From positions 46,263,114 to 46,327,113 of the forward strand of contig NC_059079.1 in assembly GCF_020497125.1 (NCBI RefSeq): a stretch of DNA of 64,000 nt, read 5' to 3'. The DNA is from Mauremys mutica (taxonomy: Eukaryota > Chordata > Testudines > Geoemydidae). Of the stretch, positions 23,110-36,083 are shown piece after piece; position 1 is the stretch's first letter; the number at the start of each line of letters is the position of its first letter. Both the position numbers and the translations under genes were made by a program. The notes below the pieces were generated by a model. It made no database searches, had not been told where the DNA came from, and saw nothing but the letters and a program-made list of their open reading frames with translations.

Positions 23110-23464
23110 GTCCTCGTCTACACTGGCACTGTACAGCGCTGCAACTTTCTCGCTCAAGGGTGTGAAAAAACACCCCGAGTGCTGCAAGTTTCAGCGCTGT
23201 AAAGTGGCATTGTAGACCGTGCACCAGCACTGGGAGCTGTGCGAGGGTGACCAGATGTCCCAATTTTATAGGGATAGTCCCGATTTTGGGGTCTTTTTCT
23301 TATATAGGCTCCTATTACCCTCTACCCACTGTCCCAGTTTTTCACATTTGCTGTCTGGTCACCCTAAGCTGTGCTCCCCAATGCTGATAGCTACTTCCCT
23401 CTCTCCTAGCGCTGGTGCCGTGACTACGCAACCACATTAAAGCGCTGCTAGTGAAGACATACCC
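23110..23464. mobile_element. Harbinger-like MITE interrupted by a hAT MITE
   Basis: The ends GTCCTCGTCTACAC and GTGAAGACATACCC are imperfect inverted repeats. TAA flanks both sides (23107-23109 and 23465-23467), as in PIF/Harbinger insertions. Inside, AGCGCTGCAAC and TTTCAGCGCTGTA form further symmetry. The element is split at 23243-23366 by a hAT MITE; removing that insertion and one duplication restores a continuous element of about 220 bp. Confidence 0.78.
23243..23366. mobile_element. hAT MITE nested inside Harbinger-like MITE
   Basis: It has the same terminal words as the copy at 122-252 (GAGGGTGACCAGAT and CTGGTCACCCTA). The 8-mer AGCTGTGC of the host element is duplicated on both sides (23235-23242 and 23367-23374). 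Interior phrases GTCCCGATTTT and CTTATATAGGCTCCTATTACC match the family I recall from turtles. It must be younger than the element it sits in. Confidence 0.88.
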
Positions 23465-23467
23465 TAA

Positions 23468-23699
23468 GAGACAGCCTTCCAACCCAGGTAACCAGACTTA
23501 TGGTAGCTCTACTCAAGCTAACACACCAAATATAGTAGTACGGATACTGCAGCATAGAGGGCAGCACAGACTAGCTGCCCAAATCCAAGATCACCTGAAC
23601 CAACACCTGTGCTAGAATGTCTACATGGTTAGCTCAAGTTAGCATAAGTTGTCTGTCTAGGCTGGGAGGCATGCTCACAGTTCTAGTATAGACATATCC
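23468..23699. mobile_element. relative of the 41.9-kb Harbinger-like MITE
   Basis: TCTAGGCTGGGAGGCATGCTC and TAGTATAGACATATCC parallel CCTAGGCTGGGAGGCTTACTC and GTGTAGACATAGCC in the element at 41907-42099. Upstream phrases (GTAGCTCTACTCAAGCTAAC) may be its left part. No clean left terminus or target duplication is readable. Confidence 0.45.
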
Positions 23700-25246
23700 T
23701 ACCAGAATGTGGTTCCATCCAGGTGGATTGGGATATTATTCCCAGTTGGTACAGGTCAATTTATACATAGAGGCTACAATTTTCAGACTAACATCCAAAT
23801 CTTCTAATTGCAACCTCCCAAATTATGTGTTAAGCCTTAATTGCCCTCATATTTGTTGTTTTCACATGTTTCATGCTCAGTATGTCATATCAGTGAGTGT
23901 TAAAAGATGCCTCAAGCAACTTAGCTGTGCTCACTTTTTGCCTAGGATCCTCAATTCCCGATCCCCAACTGTTAGAACATTGGGTGAGGTTAATATACAG
24001 TAGCTGGTCATACTACCTGCATCCTGTACACCATCATTGGGTGGGAGTAGGGAGGTATCATCAAATCAGCAGTTGTAGTGCCCATAATCTCTTGCGTGCT
24101 GGATCACCAGCTGGTAGCTTAATTTTGGGATAGAAAAAGGGACCAACAAGTCAGCTATACTGCAAATACTGACAACCTTGTTCTTATTATGAAAATAAAA
24201 TACTTGCCACTAGTTTCCAAATGGCTTCCATTGAATCACCTATCACTCTTCCTTCTCCCAAAACTTTTCAAAATTTATAATATTTGATAAACCATAAAAA
24301 TTTGATTTCCCTCCACTTTAAAGCCCTCCAATACATACAAGTATTTGCATTACTTCACCTGATGATTTAGTCCATTTTAAACCTTGAAAGATAACAATTA
24401 TTAAAAGATGTAGTATAAAGTTTTGTACATATAAGTCTGATTATTAAATGCATGTTTGTTGATTGTGCTGAAAAATAAGGAAACAGGCTTTGCCCTACAA
24501 GTGGTGGCATGATAGGGCTTCTCCCCCAGCACCCAAAAAATTGGAATAATAGAATAATTATGTATAATATCCCTAACATCTAATAAAGTGGTAAATGCAC
24601 TTTGTCTTCATCTGCTTGGTTATTTCATATACAAAGGAAAGCACAAGCTTTTGTTTTATAAAAACTATCAAGGGTGTTCCCAATGCCGTAGCGCAATATA
24701 AAAGTCACTCTACTGCAAACAAAGACAAATTGTGGAAATTCCATTCAGAGACCAGAATACATTCCAGGTTGGGAGAAAGAGGTAGAATAGAAGGGAGTGC
24801 AAGGGTCATAAGACGAGTTTAGAACAGGGAGGGCTTGGTGAGTCTCAGACAAGGATCTGATGTAGTGTAATAATCACTCTCTTCCATAACTCAGACTATG
24901 ACTAGGGAGACATGCTGAAGTGATGCCAGGCAGCACAGGGTGCATTTAATTTGTGTGGTGTGGTGTGTGTGCTAGTGTAGGGGGGTGAGGGATAGAGTAT
25001 GCTACAGGTTCTGCTTGTGTCCAGTGACCGCAATAAATAATCCTTTTTATATTAATGGCAATAGCATTACTTCTTTAGCTTCAGAGATACAACATCTGGA
25101 AGGAAGCCATGGGGTTAGGAAGATTTAGAAAGAGCCTTGTGAATGTTTGAAGGGATATTTGAAGAGGTATAGAGGGACATTGTGAAGACCAAGAGACTGT
25201 CAAGTCAAAGGGGGTTGATGGGCAAGGAAGATTAGAGGAACAATTA

Positions 25247-25480
25247 GGCCTTGTCTACACCCCGGTGGTAAAATCGACCTAATTTACACTACTTCTGTTA
25301 CGTGAATAACATAACTTAAGTTGACATAGCTTAGGTTGACTTAATGCAGTCTCTACACTGTTCTGTGTCGATGGGAGAGCACTATACCATCGACTTAGTG
25401 GGTCTTCACCAGACCTGCTAAATCAACACCGCTGCATCGATCGTAGCAGTGCTGGTTTACCGATAAGTGTAGACATGGAC
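25247..25480. mobile_element. Harbinger-like MITE with TTA duplication
   Basis: The ends GGCCTTGTCTACAC and GTGTAGACATGGAC are inverted repeats. TTA is present on both sides (25244-25246 and 25481-25483). The interior has internal symmetry (CGACCTAATTTACAC, TTAGGTTGAC, CATCGACTTAGTGG). It is non-coding. Confidence 0.8.
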
Positions 25481-27014
25481 TTAGAAAGCTATGGAAGTAG
25501 GAAGAGTAGAGCAAGGTCCATCAGAGATACATATTGAATAGAGTACCAACTTTGCAACGGAACCTAAAGAATTTTATTCCACTATATAACCAGAAGATAA
25601 TGTGTGTGAACAGCTCTAATCAGATACTGTTCCTTAACTTTTTAAAATGTGTCCAAATTTTACAGTTTACATATAAAATCCAAAAAAAATCCACTGTGTG
25701 CTGCTGGGCAGGTTAATAATTACTCAATCTTTTTTATGATTGCTATGGCTGCATAACATGCATTTAACTACAATGTCATGAATATTTCATCTGAGAAATT
25801 GGAATGGTTAATATGCTTTTAAACACTGCAACAAAGTGAAATAGACATTCATTCAGAAATGCATAGTCCCTGAATGAAGTAAGTAAATTATTGATAGACT
25901 CATTCAGCTTATTGGAATATTGAATTATATGCAGATAGTTATATCTTTTTCCTTTTTTTGTTTTTAATTTACTCTATTTTTGTCTTCACAAATCTGTACG
26001 AAATATCAATCATATAGATTTGTTTTTCGAAATGATTCAAAATCATACATATTTACAAAATTCTTCATGAAAAGAAAAAATGTGTACATTAGGTTTTGGA
26101 AAGAAGTATAACATTCAGAAAGAAAGGCAAAAATATTTGTTGGTAAAAAAAGTTGTTCAGTCCCCAGCAACGTGCTTTAGGCTGGATTTTGATCTCAGCT
26201 CCACAAGATAGATAATGACTTATATTCTGATCCCCATGACCCTGATCCTGAAAAAGGTTCCATGCAATGGGAACCATTAATGGGGCTCCATATGGTCTTA
26301 AGTCAGTGGAGTTCCACATGGGCACAGGGTCTGTGTACATTGATGTCATGGCAAAGTTTGAAGACATAAAACCTAATCCTACAATTGCATAGATGGATTA
26401 CTGAGCACATGTCCATTGTGGCTTCATGTGGGCACAAGCAGCCCACTTGGTTGATGTGAAGTAAAAGGTCAGGAGAGCTTTAGCAGTCTAAAGAAGTGGC
26501 GTGTTCTGAACTGGAGAGTCAGAATAAAGCACAAGGTAGGAATAAACATGTAACTAAATAGCCCTATCCAGGATTAGGCTAAAAACCCTGAACATAGTAA
26601 AAACAAAACCACAAATGGGGTATTTTGCCCATAGCCAGATTGACACACATTTGCTTACCCAGTTACCTGGACCTCACACCACTAGTTCTTTTGAAATTTT
26701 CTTAATAATCTTTATTGAGAATCCATTTCCAGCTCTTTTGTATTAATAGAAATAGTATAGAAATAGCAATTAATGTACTTACTATGACTGGATTACTTGA
26801 AATTCACGTTGTCTCTGCTCTTCGCTATCAAGAAAATGTAGAGATACTTTTAATACACCCTTTACTTTAGAACAGCGAATGTTTCCTAATTCATGTAATT
26901 AATATCTGCTCATCCCCGCTACTAAGCAAATATTTCTTTCAGTTTAGCTCGTGGGGCCTTTCTAATAGACATTTGTAGAAACTATTGCCATTAGATACTG
27001 CTATGATTAATTAG

Positions 27015-27227
<213 letters not shown>

Positions 27228-28489
27228 TAGAGGATTATAAATTCAGATGAATCTTAATTTATGTTGAGTCCATAGAGTAAATATTGTACTGTATTGTTCT
27301 GTGTTGTCACTGCCACCTTATGTATTGCTTTTGCTTCTGGTTTTAAATAGCTGCTGACCCTTGTGAACTTTCTTGGACTTTGCATTCTCCTGCCAGTTTT
27401 GAGTATCAAAAAAACCCCGTTTTTGGTCTATATGTACCAGCCTAGCCTTAAGGCAAAAGGAGATTAGTTCTATCTAGGCAGATATCAAGAATGGATATCA
27501 CAGTCAGGAGATCAACATCTCGATATGGAGTTATCAAAAGTAAACATTCAATACATCCTTTCCCTAGCTGTTACAACTTAAAGGCTTTTTTTCTGAATAG
27601 AATCTAAAGAATGCTTAAAATATCTTCTCTGTAGGGACTGGATCTTTCACATCTGTCAAAGGCTAAGTTTATATTTGATGAATCATGAGCAAAATTCACA
27701 TGGCTACGATGTAGCTGTGGCAGTGCACAGAATAGGCTTCCATCTTGAATGGACCCTTGGAAATCATCTTCCTTTGTCAAGAGGCAGTATGGGAGGATTT
27801 AAGTTTCTTAAATCCCTCAAAATTCCATCTTGCAACCTCATTTGGGGTCAGCATGGTGCTCTACTCCTTTCAGCCTCAGCTCGATAAGTCTTCTATAAAA
27901 GCGTACATTCCTCTTCATGACCCCGTCATTGCAGTCATCTTGTTCTCAACTGGTGCAAGGTTGCAACTTGCCAGGATCTTAAGTATCTCCTAATTTGTGA
28001 CAAAATCCAAGCAATGGCTGTTAAGAATATGCCATAACTTTTGACACTGAAAAGTGTTTAGTGTCCTCCCCTCAGTTGTTTTTAAATGCCATGTTTCTGC
28101 TTCATGTAACAGGGTTGTCATCACTACCACATTGACCACTCATATCTTAGTTGTCACGCAGACATCCCACCACTCAGAGTCCTTTGAAAATGCTGAAATG
28201 TCACTGGCAAGACCAAGATGATGTGGAACTTCTTCAGTTATTGAATCTCCTGCTGTAAACCAATTACCCAGATAAAACTATTCACTCATTCAGTGCCATT
28301 GCCATCTACATGCAGCATTGGCAGGTTAGTAGTTTGTTTCATAGGAGGCATGCATTGCTTTGTTTTTTTCACCCAAGTCTTAAGTCTCATAAATTCTACA
28401 GTGTATGACTCTTCCAGCATTAGCTGTACTCAGTATGGAACTTTTTCCATAAGTGCGGATTTCTGTAAGTCAGGTTTGCGTAACCTGGG

Positions 28490-28605
28490 GAGCATCTGTA
28501 TTATAAATGCTGGAGGCGAAGCAGGGTTTGGGGTAGAGGCTGACAGCTCACAACCTTCCACGTAATAACCTTGATGGGTCACAGCTCCCAGTTTGAGAAC
28601 CCCTG
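28490..28605 (-). mobile_element. truncated hAT-type end fragment
   Basis: It ends CCCAGTTTGAGAACCCCTG, the inverted form of a CAGGGGTTCTCAAAC terminus. Preceding sequence (AAATGCTGGAGGCGAAGCAG, GACAGCTCACAACC, ATAACCTTGATGGGTCAC) matches the interior of a turtle hAT MITE I recall. The other terminus is missing, so it is a fragment. Confidence 0.55.
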
Positions 28606-28739
28606 ATATAGTAGATACCCATCTCTCAAACTTTATTAACAGATCATCATTGTTGCTATTAGGGTTTGATGATCAGATTCCGGAGCAAGAGCAGCACTCG
28701 TAAATTCATATACATCCTGAATGAGTTTAGTCAAGGATC

Positions 28740-29216
28740 TCATTCTGGTTTGAAAACCCAAGATTGCATTGTTGCCCCATGGATACCAAAATGTATACTT
28801 ATGGCAATTCTTGTGCTGAAACCAGGTAGACATTGAAAATAGTCCATGTGTAGACACACACCATCATCTGATTTCTCTTCTGATAAACTGTATGGTCCCA
28901 GTACCAGTTCAAATTCAGTTCTATCATGGCCAATTCTCATGTTCATATCTCCTGCTACGACAATATGCAGTTGGAGTGATGTACTATATACAATGTCATT
29001 CAACGTGGCATAAAAAGCCTCTTTTTCAGCATCAGGCCTTGCATCAGCTGGAGCACATGCACTAATAATTACTGCACATTCTACCTTAAACTGAAAATGA
29101 CAGCTATCAAGTACGGAGAGCAAGCCTGCCAAGGCAGTATGGCAGATTGCACTTTCAGGGACAAAAATCAGAGGGACATCAATGTGCTTGTCAGATGCAT
29201 CACAGGAGTGCAACAA
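28740..29216 (-). pseudogene. RTE-like endonuclease fragment
   Basis: A minus-strand frame of 158 codons contains ISACAPADARPDAEKEAFYA, then LQLHIVVAGDMNMRIGHDRT and EFELVLGPYSLSEEKSDDGV. The AGDMN-RIG block is the metal-binding GDFN-type motif of APE-like LINE endonucleases. The final SDH block is not present; past GPYSLSEEKSDDG the reading is disturbed, but an overlapping frame at 28636-28857 continues with FQHKNCHKYTFWYPWGNNAI, indicating a frameshift. Confidence 0.75.
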
Positions 29217-30174
29217 TCAAAAGATCGATGAGTCAGTTGTGCTCCCATCGTTCAAATTCCATTACGTCTCCTGCACACTGCAGATATAAACATTCAACCT
29301 TTCCATTTCTTTACCCAAGAATCATTCCCTCTCCCCCACATCTTTTAATGGTCAAACATTCCACAGTCCCATCCTCAGAAATTAGGGTCTGATTCATCAG
29401 TCTTACCTAATTTATTGACAATCGAGGCTATATTTTCAGATCACCTTAACCTCAGATGTGTCCTAACAAATTTTGAACACATTCATTTGTACAAGCTTAT
29501 GCTGAGTATGTGTGCACAAAATGTCAGTTTCGTGTATATTACCTTCATTCTGGTAAAAAAGATGGTTGCTAATAAAATAAATCAATTGATAAAGAGTGTA
29601 TAAATAGATTATTAGGGTTTTTAAATATTGTAATAAGAATGTACAAATTTAATTTATCCTGCAATCATATTTATATACGAGTTCATTTTCAACATTATAA
29701 AATTAGAACAGTGGCTCTCTTTTTTTAATTCCTTATTGTCTACTAAAGATTAAGACTAAATTATGGGAGAGTGGAGAATCTGAAAACTATTCCATTGACA
29801 GGTGAATAATGGAACAGCTTAGTATGATGAATTAACAGAGTTCCATACATCTGTTGTATTCTCAGAAGGGACTATATGTCTGATATAAGAAATTAACTGG
29901 CCCAACATCGGAAGAATACTGCTATAGAATAAAAAGTTTTTGGAGTGCTTTGGAATTCATAACTCCCAAGGAACTGTGCTTGATCACAGATGGCCTGTTT
30001 TGGGAATAATTTTATTAAATACTGTATTTTCAAATATTTGTTTTCCAAGAATGTTCATGTTTTGACTCTGCAGCATGTAAGTAACACTAAATTAAGGATC
30101 CATTATTGTAATCTGCAATTTGTGTTTTGTTAAGTTACATTCAATAAACCATGTATTTTCCTTCTTTAATTAAG

Positions 30175-30404
30175 GTTTGGAGTCTGTTTGATTGGTGTTA
30201 GGAGGGAAGATAACAAAAACATTTTGCTGAATCCAGGCCCTCGATATATTATGAGCGCTACAGATATATGTTTTTATATCAACATCACTAAAGAAGAAAA
30301 TTCAGCTTTTAAAAAGCAAGAACAGCACAGAAAAAATAATGAATCCAAGTCATACTATCATGGACCTTCTAGGTTGCCCTTGCACAGTGTAATTGCCAGT
30401 ATGG
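30175..30404 (+). CDS. KCNT2: KCNT2 exon, end of RCK1 and start of linker
   Basis: The acceptor is TTAATTAAG and the donor is GTAAGT at 30405. One leading base completes Lys; the last base opens a Gly codon. It encodes [60 protein letters not shown] and [16 protein letters not shown]. The CLIGVRRED...LLNPGP...[14 protein letters not shown] run is the hallmark end of RCK1 in Slo2 channels. The basic, Asn- and Lys-rich stretch after it begins the less conserved linker, where substitutions against mammals are concentrated ([14 protein letters not shown]). Confidence 0.97.
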
Positions 30405-30785
30405 GTAAGTACAGGTAAATCTCAAAATATTCTGAAACTATAGAAAAGAAAGCTCAAAAATGTACTACATTAAAACTGTAAAGCTATTTTAAAAGAAAAT
30501 GCCCTATGAGATGGGAAACATTTTTCCTTCGTTAGGTTTAAATGTACATATTCAATTAAAAAAATAAAGGGTTCCAACAAGATTGACATCAATGGCATAC
30601 TCTTGCTATATACAGAAATAAAACATCACATATAAATGTATGCAAATGAGAATACTCTCTAACAAGCCACTTGCCAAGGAAACTCATAAGGTTATTTAAA
30701 AACTCCACAAAGTTAAGACCAGATCCCAGGTGGTGCAAAGCAGCTGTAATATCAATTTAACAAGCCAGTGAAGAGGTCCCCGACT

Positions 30786-31026
30786 CAGGGGCGGCTCTAG
30801 CGTTTTTGCCACCACAAGTACGGCAGTCAGGCAGCCTTCGGCGGCTTGCCTGCAGGAGGTCCCTGGTCCCGCGAATTGCCGCTGAATCCACAGGACCGGC
30901 GAACCTTCCACAGGCAAGCTGCTGCAAGCTGCCTGACTGCTGCCCTCGCAGGGACAGGCAGTGCCCCCCCCATGGCTTGCCGTCCCAGGCACGCGCTTGG
31001 AGCGCTGGTGCCTGGAGCCACCGCTG
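30786..31026. mobile_element. hAT-type MITE (CAGGGGCGGCTCTAG family), diverged
   Basis: It starts CAGGGGCGGCTCTAG and ends GGAGCCACCGCTG, a decayed version of the inverted terminus seen cleanly at 39168-39352. Shared interior includes GCCACCACAAGTACGGCAG, GGCTTGCCG and CCCAGGCACGCGCTTGGAGC. Flanks CCCCGACT and TCCCGAGC may be a worn 8-bp duplication. Confidence 0.72.
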
Positions 31027-31925
31027 TCCCGAGCATGGAAGAAATTCCAGGTGATCAAGCAACCACACCAGCTCCCATGTCACTCAGCAAGCTGAAAGTG
31101 CCTGTCCAAGCAGGAAAAAAAGGGTGACCATTTAGGACCACAGACATGGTCAGAAGCTAGTGCCTAAGATAGGCTATTATCCTAGTGAGTGCCAGGATTA
31201 GGATGAGAGCATAGAAGTGTCATAAAACCACCTGTGTCATTGTTTCCCTTCTCCTCAACTAAGTTTAGGTTGACAGAGTCCAGAACTCAGGCCTGTAGCA
31301 AATACTGAAAGTGTGTAGTCACAAAAGGCTGCAGTCTCTTGCTGTCTATAAACACTATAATTCATAATTCAAGATACAAGTTTAATTGATACATTTGATG
31401 GCAATCTAGCTAAAATGTACCGAGAGTCTAAAATATCTCGTGCAATGAATTCCCATATGCAAAAGATGAATTCCCATAGTTTGTACATTCATATGAATAT
31501 GACAAGCTAATTCACTACAAATTGGCCTGATATTAAATGCTAATCAGTCCGATCAATATTATTCCCATTTGTTGTACAAGGAAGCAGTATCTCTTACTGG
31601 CATAAATTAGGAGGTAAAACCCCAATGTCCAGATCACCAGATATTATTTTAGTCCATCAAACAACTCAGATTATTTTGTTTCCAGAAATATTATGTAACA
31701 GAACCAGGAAGAACAAAGGCATTAAGAGTCAAGGTGTCAGATTCTATTCTCATTTACACAATTGGATATCTTAAATTTCTCTGGTTATAATATTCAATTT
31801 TATTAAGTCAAATTCCTTATTATGGATATATAACAGCATTCGTAAATTCAATATAATATGCAATTTATTTGTGCATATATTCTCACAGCCTGATTGCATG
31901 GAATATGTTTTTAAATACCATAGAC

Positions 31926-32683
31926 CAGGGGTGGGCAAACTTTTTGGGCCGAGGGCCACATCTGGGTGGGGAAATTGTATGCAGGGCCGGGGTGGGGGTT
32001 GGGGTGCAAGAGGGAGTATGGGATGTGGGAGGGGGTGTGGTGTGCAGGAAGGGGCTCAGGGCAAGGGATTGGGGCAGAGGAGGGGTGCAGGGCATATGAG
32101 GGAGCTCGGAAGGGGGTTGGCGTGCAGGAGGGGTGCCGAGTGCGAGAGGGGGCTCAGGGCAGGGGGTAGGGGTGCAGGAGGGGTGGGAGGTGCAGGCAGA
32201 GGGCTTAGGACAGGGAGTTGGGGGGCGGGGTGCAGGAGGGGTTCGGGCTCCAGCCCGTGCCACTTACCTAAAGCAGCTCTGGGGTGGCAGCGGTGCGAAC
32301 CGGGGCCAGGGCAGGGTCCCTGCACGCCTGCCCTGGCCCCACGCTGCGCCGTTCTGGAAAGCGCTGTGGCCCCTGGGGGAAGGGGGGGTGGAGGGCTCCG
32401 CATGCGCTGCCCTTGCCGCGCCTCCAGGTACCTCCTCCAAAGCTCCCATTGGCCATGGTTCCCCGTTCCCAACCAATGGGAGCTGCGGGAGGCAGTGCCT
32501 GGCGACAAGGGCAACACATGGAGCCCTCTGCCCCCCCGCCCCTGGGGGGCTGCAGAGAAGTGGTGCCGGCCGCTTCTGAGACCGGTGTGGGGCCTGCAGC
32601 ACCACGGGGGACAATCCCACGGGCCGGATCCAAAGCCCTGAGGGGCCGGATCCGGCCCGTGGGCCGTGGTTTGCCCACCCCTG
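31926..32683. mobile_element. hAT-type element with internal minisatellite and fold-back
   Basis: The termini CAGGGGTGGGCAAAC and GTTTGCCCACCCCTG are perfect inverted repeats. The 8-mer CCATAGAC flanks both sides exactly (31918-31925 and 32684-32691). Subterminal GGGCCGAGGGCCACA and GGGCCGGATCCGGCCCGTGG are partly mirrored. The interior has a GC-rich minisatellite (about 31985-32245) and inverted arms about 32363-32453 and 32472-32554. Numerous open frames on both strands are compositional. Minisatellite and arm apex resemble those in 3301-4295. Confidence 0.92.
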
Positions 32684-32939
32684 CCATAGACTGATATGTA
32701 TTTGGAAAAAAATAATGTATTACCATATTAATGAGAAACTGCCTTGTATATTGTTCAGTGCTGTAAGGCTATACTGGCTGTAGCTTAAACATTATATTTT
32801 AATGTAGTTTTTATACATAGCCAAAACAGACATTATTTGAATATTTGGTTGTGTTTTAGATCATCCATAATAAGCATAATTTACCCTTTTTTAAATGTTT
32901 AACTGACTTGTACATTGAGAGCTGATTCTGATGTTTCAG

Positions 32940-33156
32940 GGACCGTGGCTATAGATTTACAAGATACAGGATGTAGATCTTCCAGTGGACCTACCCTAAC
33001 CCTTCCTTCAGAGGGAAGTAAAAATGGCAGAAGATCTAGCATAGCACCTGTTTTGGAGGTTGCAGACTCCTCATCACTTCAAGCGTGTGATCTTCTAAGT
33101 GACCAGTCAGAGGATGAAACTACTCCATCAGATGATGACATTTCTACAGGTTTAGA
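32940..33156 (+). CDS. KCNT2: KCNT2 exon, acidic and serine-rich RCK1-RCK2 linker
   Basis: The acceptor is GATGTTTCAG and the donor is GTATGT at 33157. Two leading bases finish a Gly codon; the last two open a Glu codon. It encodes [60 protein letters not shown] and [11 protein letters not shown]. An RRSSIAP phosphorylation-like motif and the acidic [14 protein letters not shown] cluster are visible. This is the most divergent exon in the window compared with the mammalian sequence I recall, consistent with a flexible linker, but length and frame are kept. Confidence 0.95.

Positions 33157-36083
<2,927 letters not shown>

Larger units (their letters stand above)
27640..29230 (-). mobile_element. 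RTE-like LINE remnant, minus strand
   Basis: On the minus strand the order is endonuclease (29216-28740), then a non-LINE gap, then the end of a reverse transcriptase (about 28140-27750). The latter reads TTLLHEAETWHLKTTEGRTL ... DFVTN.EILKI, which resembles the ETW-L ... FVTNxEV region of RTE-like elements. Most of the reverse-transcriptase core is missing and many stops are present. The family was assigned from recalled RTE proteins (often annotated as craniofacial development protein 2-like). Confidence 0.65.
30405..32939 (+). other. KCNT2 intron, about 2.5 kb
   Basis: The borders are GTAAGT and GTTTCAG. It holds two hAT-type elements (30786-31026 and 31926-32683) that together make up about 40 percent of it. 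Intervals 30420-30780, 31030-31920 and 32690-32930 contain nothing recognised. Confidence 0.9.

Noticed and set aside
31871..32641. 256-codon plus-strand frame
   Set aside because: It covers the hAT element 31926-32683 almost exactly, runs through its terminal repeats and minisatellite, and has no recognisable domain.
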